Part shown: piece after piece, positions 12,238-13,282 of the stretch
Layout: every line of letters starts with the position of its first letter
How positions within the stretch are numbered: the first letter of the stretch is position 1
Source of the DNA: CAZLNO01 sp964561005
GTDB lineage: Bacteria > Pseudomonadota > Alphaproteobacteria > Kiloniellales > Rhodovibrionaceae
Reading direction: 5' to 3'
Length of the DNA: 13,282 nucleotides
Assembly: GCA_964561005.1 (NCBI GenBank)
Contig: CAZLNO010000103.1
Span: forward strand, 1-13,282
Position numbers and translations under genes: made by a program
The notes under the pieces: generated by a model
The model's database searches: none
What the model saw: the letters and a program-made list of their open reading frames with translations, nothing else
Told to the model about the DNA's origin: nothing

Positions 12238-13282
12238 CTAGCGGGCCATCGCGCTGAGCGTGTCGAACATCTCGTTGACCGTGGTGATCACGCGCGCGCT
12301 GGCGTTGAAGGCTTGCTGGAACTCGGTCAGGTTCGCCAGCTCCTGGTCCAGGTTGACGCCGCTCTGGTTGTCCAGCCGGAACTGCAGGTTGTCCTGGATC
12401 TGCTGGTTGGCCTCGACCGATTCGTTGAGCTGCGCGGTCTCGCCGGCCTGGAACTGCAGGATGTCGCCGGCGAAGTTCGCCAGCGTCACCGTGCGCGCGC
12501 CGATGTTGCCGGTGGACTGGTCGCCCTGGATGGTCTGCTGTTGCATGTTCAAGTTAGTGATGACGTTGTTGCCGCCCGCGTCGGCCAACGTCAGGGTCGA
12601 GCCGGCTTGCGGCCGGACTTCGAGGAAGTAGCTGCCACCGTCTTCGACGACCCGCGCGTTGGCTTCTCCCGAAGCCTGGATCGCTGCGGCCACGTCCTTC
12701 AGCGAGGCGTTGGCCGGGTTGGGGACGTCAACGTTGACGCCGTTCACCTGAACCACGGGGTTGCTCGGTGGGCCGATGCCCAGGCCTGCCGGTGGGGCAG
12801 CCGTCAACGGCCCGTCGGGATTGCCAACGCCTGTCTGCGAGCGCTCTGTCACCGTTGTCCGCAACTCCGCCGGCGCGCGGAAGGCGAACACCTCGTCGAA
12901 CACCTGCGCCATGCGCTGGGAGATGGTCGGCTCGCCGTTGGGCAGGGCGGGCTCGCCCACGCCGGTGTTGGCGTCGATTCGCGACAGCTTGGCCGGCGCG
13001 GCGACGATGTCTTCGCGCACGCGGATGGTGCTGGCGGCGGAGATGCCGTTGCCGGTGTCGGCCGGGGCGTTCGTGCCGCCGGGCAGCGCCATGTCGCCGG
13101 TGATCATGTCCGGGTTGGTCTCGTCAAACCCCTGCTGCTCGTCCGGCGTCTCGAAGAAGTCGTTGAAGCCGAAAAAGTGCGAGAGGTTGCGGTCGGGGAT
13201 GCCCGCACCCGGACCGGAGGGGTCGCTGGTGTCCGACGCGTTGATCGCGTGGGAGTCGATGCGGGCGCCCTGGCTGCGGATC
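12238..13282 (-). CDS. flgK: Flagellar hook-associated protein 1 FlgK (C-terminal part, runs off the window)
   Basis: The frame stays open from the stop at 12238-12240 to the window edge, giving the last 347 or so residues. FlgK features: HFFGFNDFFETP, matching the conserved LNDFFGLNDF region; an NGVNVDVPNPANASLKDVAA segment like the hook IN motif; and the C-terminal signature LTEFQQAFNASARVITTVNEMFD. FlgK joins the hook to FlgL. An internal ATG at 13107 is not the start. The TAG stop lies inside the ribosome site of flgL, 14 bases before its ATG. The 5' part of the gene lies beyond 13282. Confidence 0.93.
   Translation of the reverse strand, partial: IRSQGARIDSHAINASDTSDPSGPGAGIPDRNLSHFFGFNDFFETPDEQQGFDETNPDMITGDMALPGGTNAPADTGNGISAASTIRVREDIVAAPAKLSRIDANTGVGEPALPNGEPTISQRMAQVFDEVFAFRAPAELRTTVTERSQTGVGNPDGPLTAAPPAGLGIGPPSNPVVQVNGVNVDVPNPANASLKDVAAAIQASGEANARVVEDGGSYFLEVRPQAGSTLTLADAGGNNVITNLNMQQQTIQGDQSTGNIGARTVTLANFAGDILQFQAGETAQLNESVEANQQIQDNLQFRLDNQSGVNLDQELANLTEFQQAFNASARVITTVNEMFDTLSAMAR

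Noticed and set aside
10922..12241. A 439-codon plus-strand open frame opposite flgL
   Set aside because: Rich in Gly, Val, Ala and Arg without domains; it is the mirror of flgL, whose terminal helices are unmistakable.

Overview
The window looks like chromosomal DNA of a high-GC, motile alphaproteobacterium. Rhodospirillales-like is my best guess, from the GC-rich codon use, the long flagellar junction proteins and the mix of TPR-fused modification enzymes. It carries the end of a flagellar operon, a group of macromolecule-modifying enzymes, and a region built by REP-type repeats and their transposase-like protein. All identifications come from reading the sequence; no database search was possible.

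Left part (1-2090): a REP-associated tyrosine transposase (RAYT, minus strand, 40-537) sits between copies of a complex palindromic repeat. Four larger repeat copies (599-666, 1836-1928, 1949-2018, 4975-5047) and a fragment at the window edge share a core hairpin with arms CCGGTCGGGGG / CCCCCGACCGG and, in most copies, flanking AACGTT motifs. A second hairpin module (D, about 699-747 and 2021-2070, degenerate at 24-60) is linked to the repeat. Between the repeats lie an apparent C-terminal gene remnant (about 736-918, minus) and an unfamiliar plus-strand gene (about 935-1804) with features of the HhH-GPD DNA glycosylase superfamily.

Middle (2090-9014): two divergent two-gene units. On the minus strand, an FkbM-type methyltransferase (4118-4825) is followed 51 bases later by a TPR/O-GlcNAc-transferase-like (GT41) protein (2090-4066). 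On the plus strand, a TPR-sulfotransferase (5153-7354) is followed 16 bases later by a methyltransferase with a regulatory-type domain (7371-9014). The 327-base divergent gap holds one diverged REP copy.

Right part (9046-13282, minus strand): flgK (partial, running off the window), flgL and fliW are tightly spaced and form the end of a flagellar operon. A perfect 19-bp inverted repeat follows the fliW stop at once. Beyond it lies a gene (9046-10239) that I read as a divergent SET-domain protein of the Rubisco-LSMT type, a possible protein lysine methyltransferase.

Working model (inference): the enzymes between the REP region and flgKL-fliW form a surface or flagellin modification cassette (glycosylation, O-methylation, sulfation, perhaps lysine methylation) beside the genes for the hook-filament junction and the flagellin-binding factor FliW.
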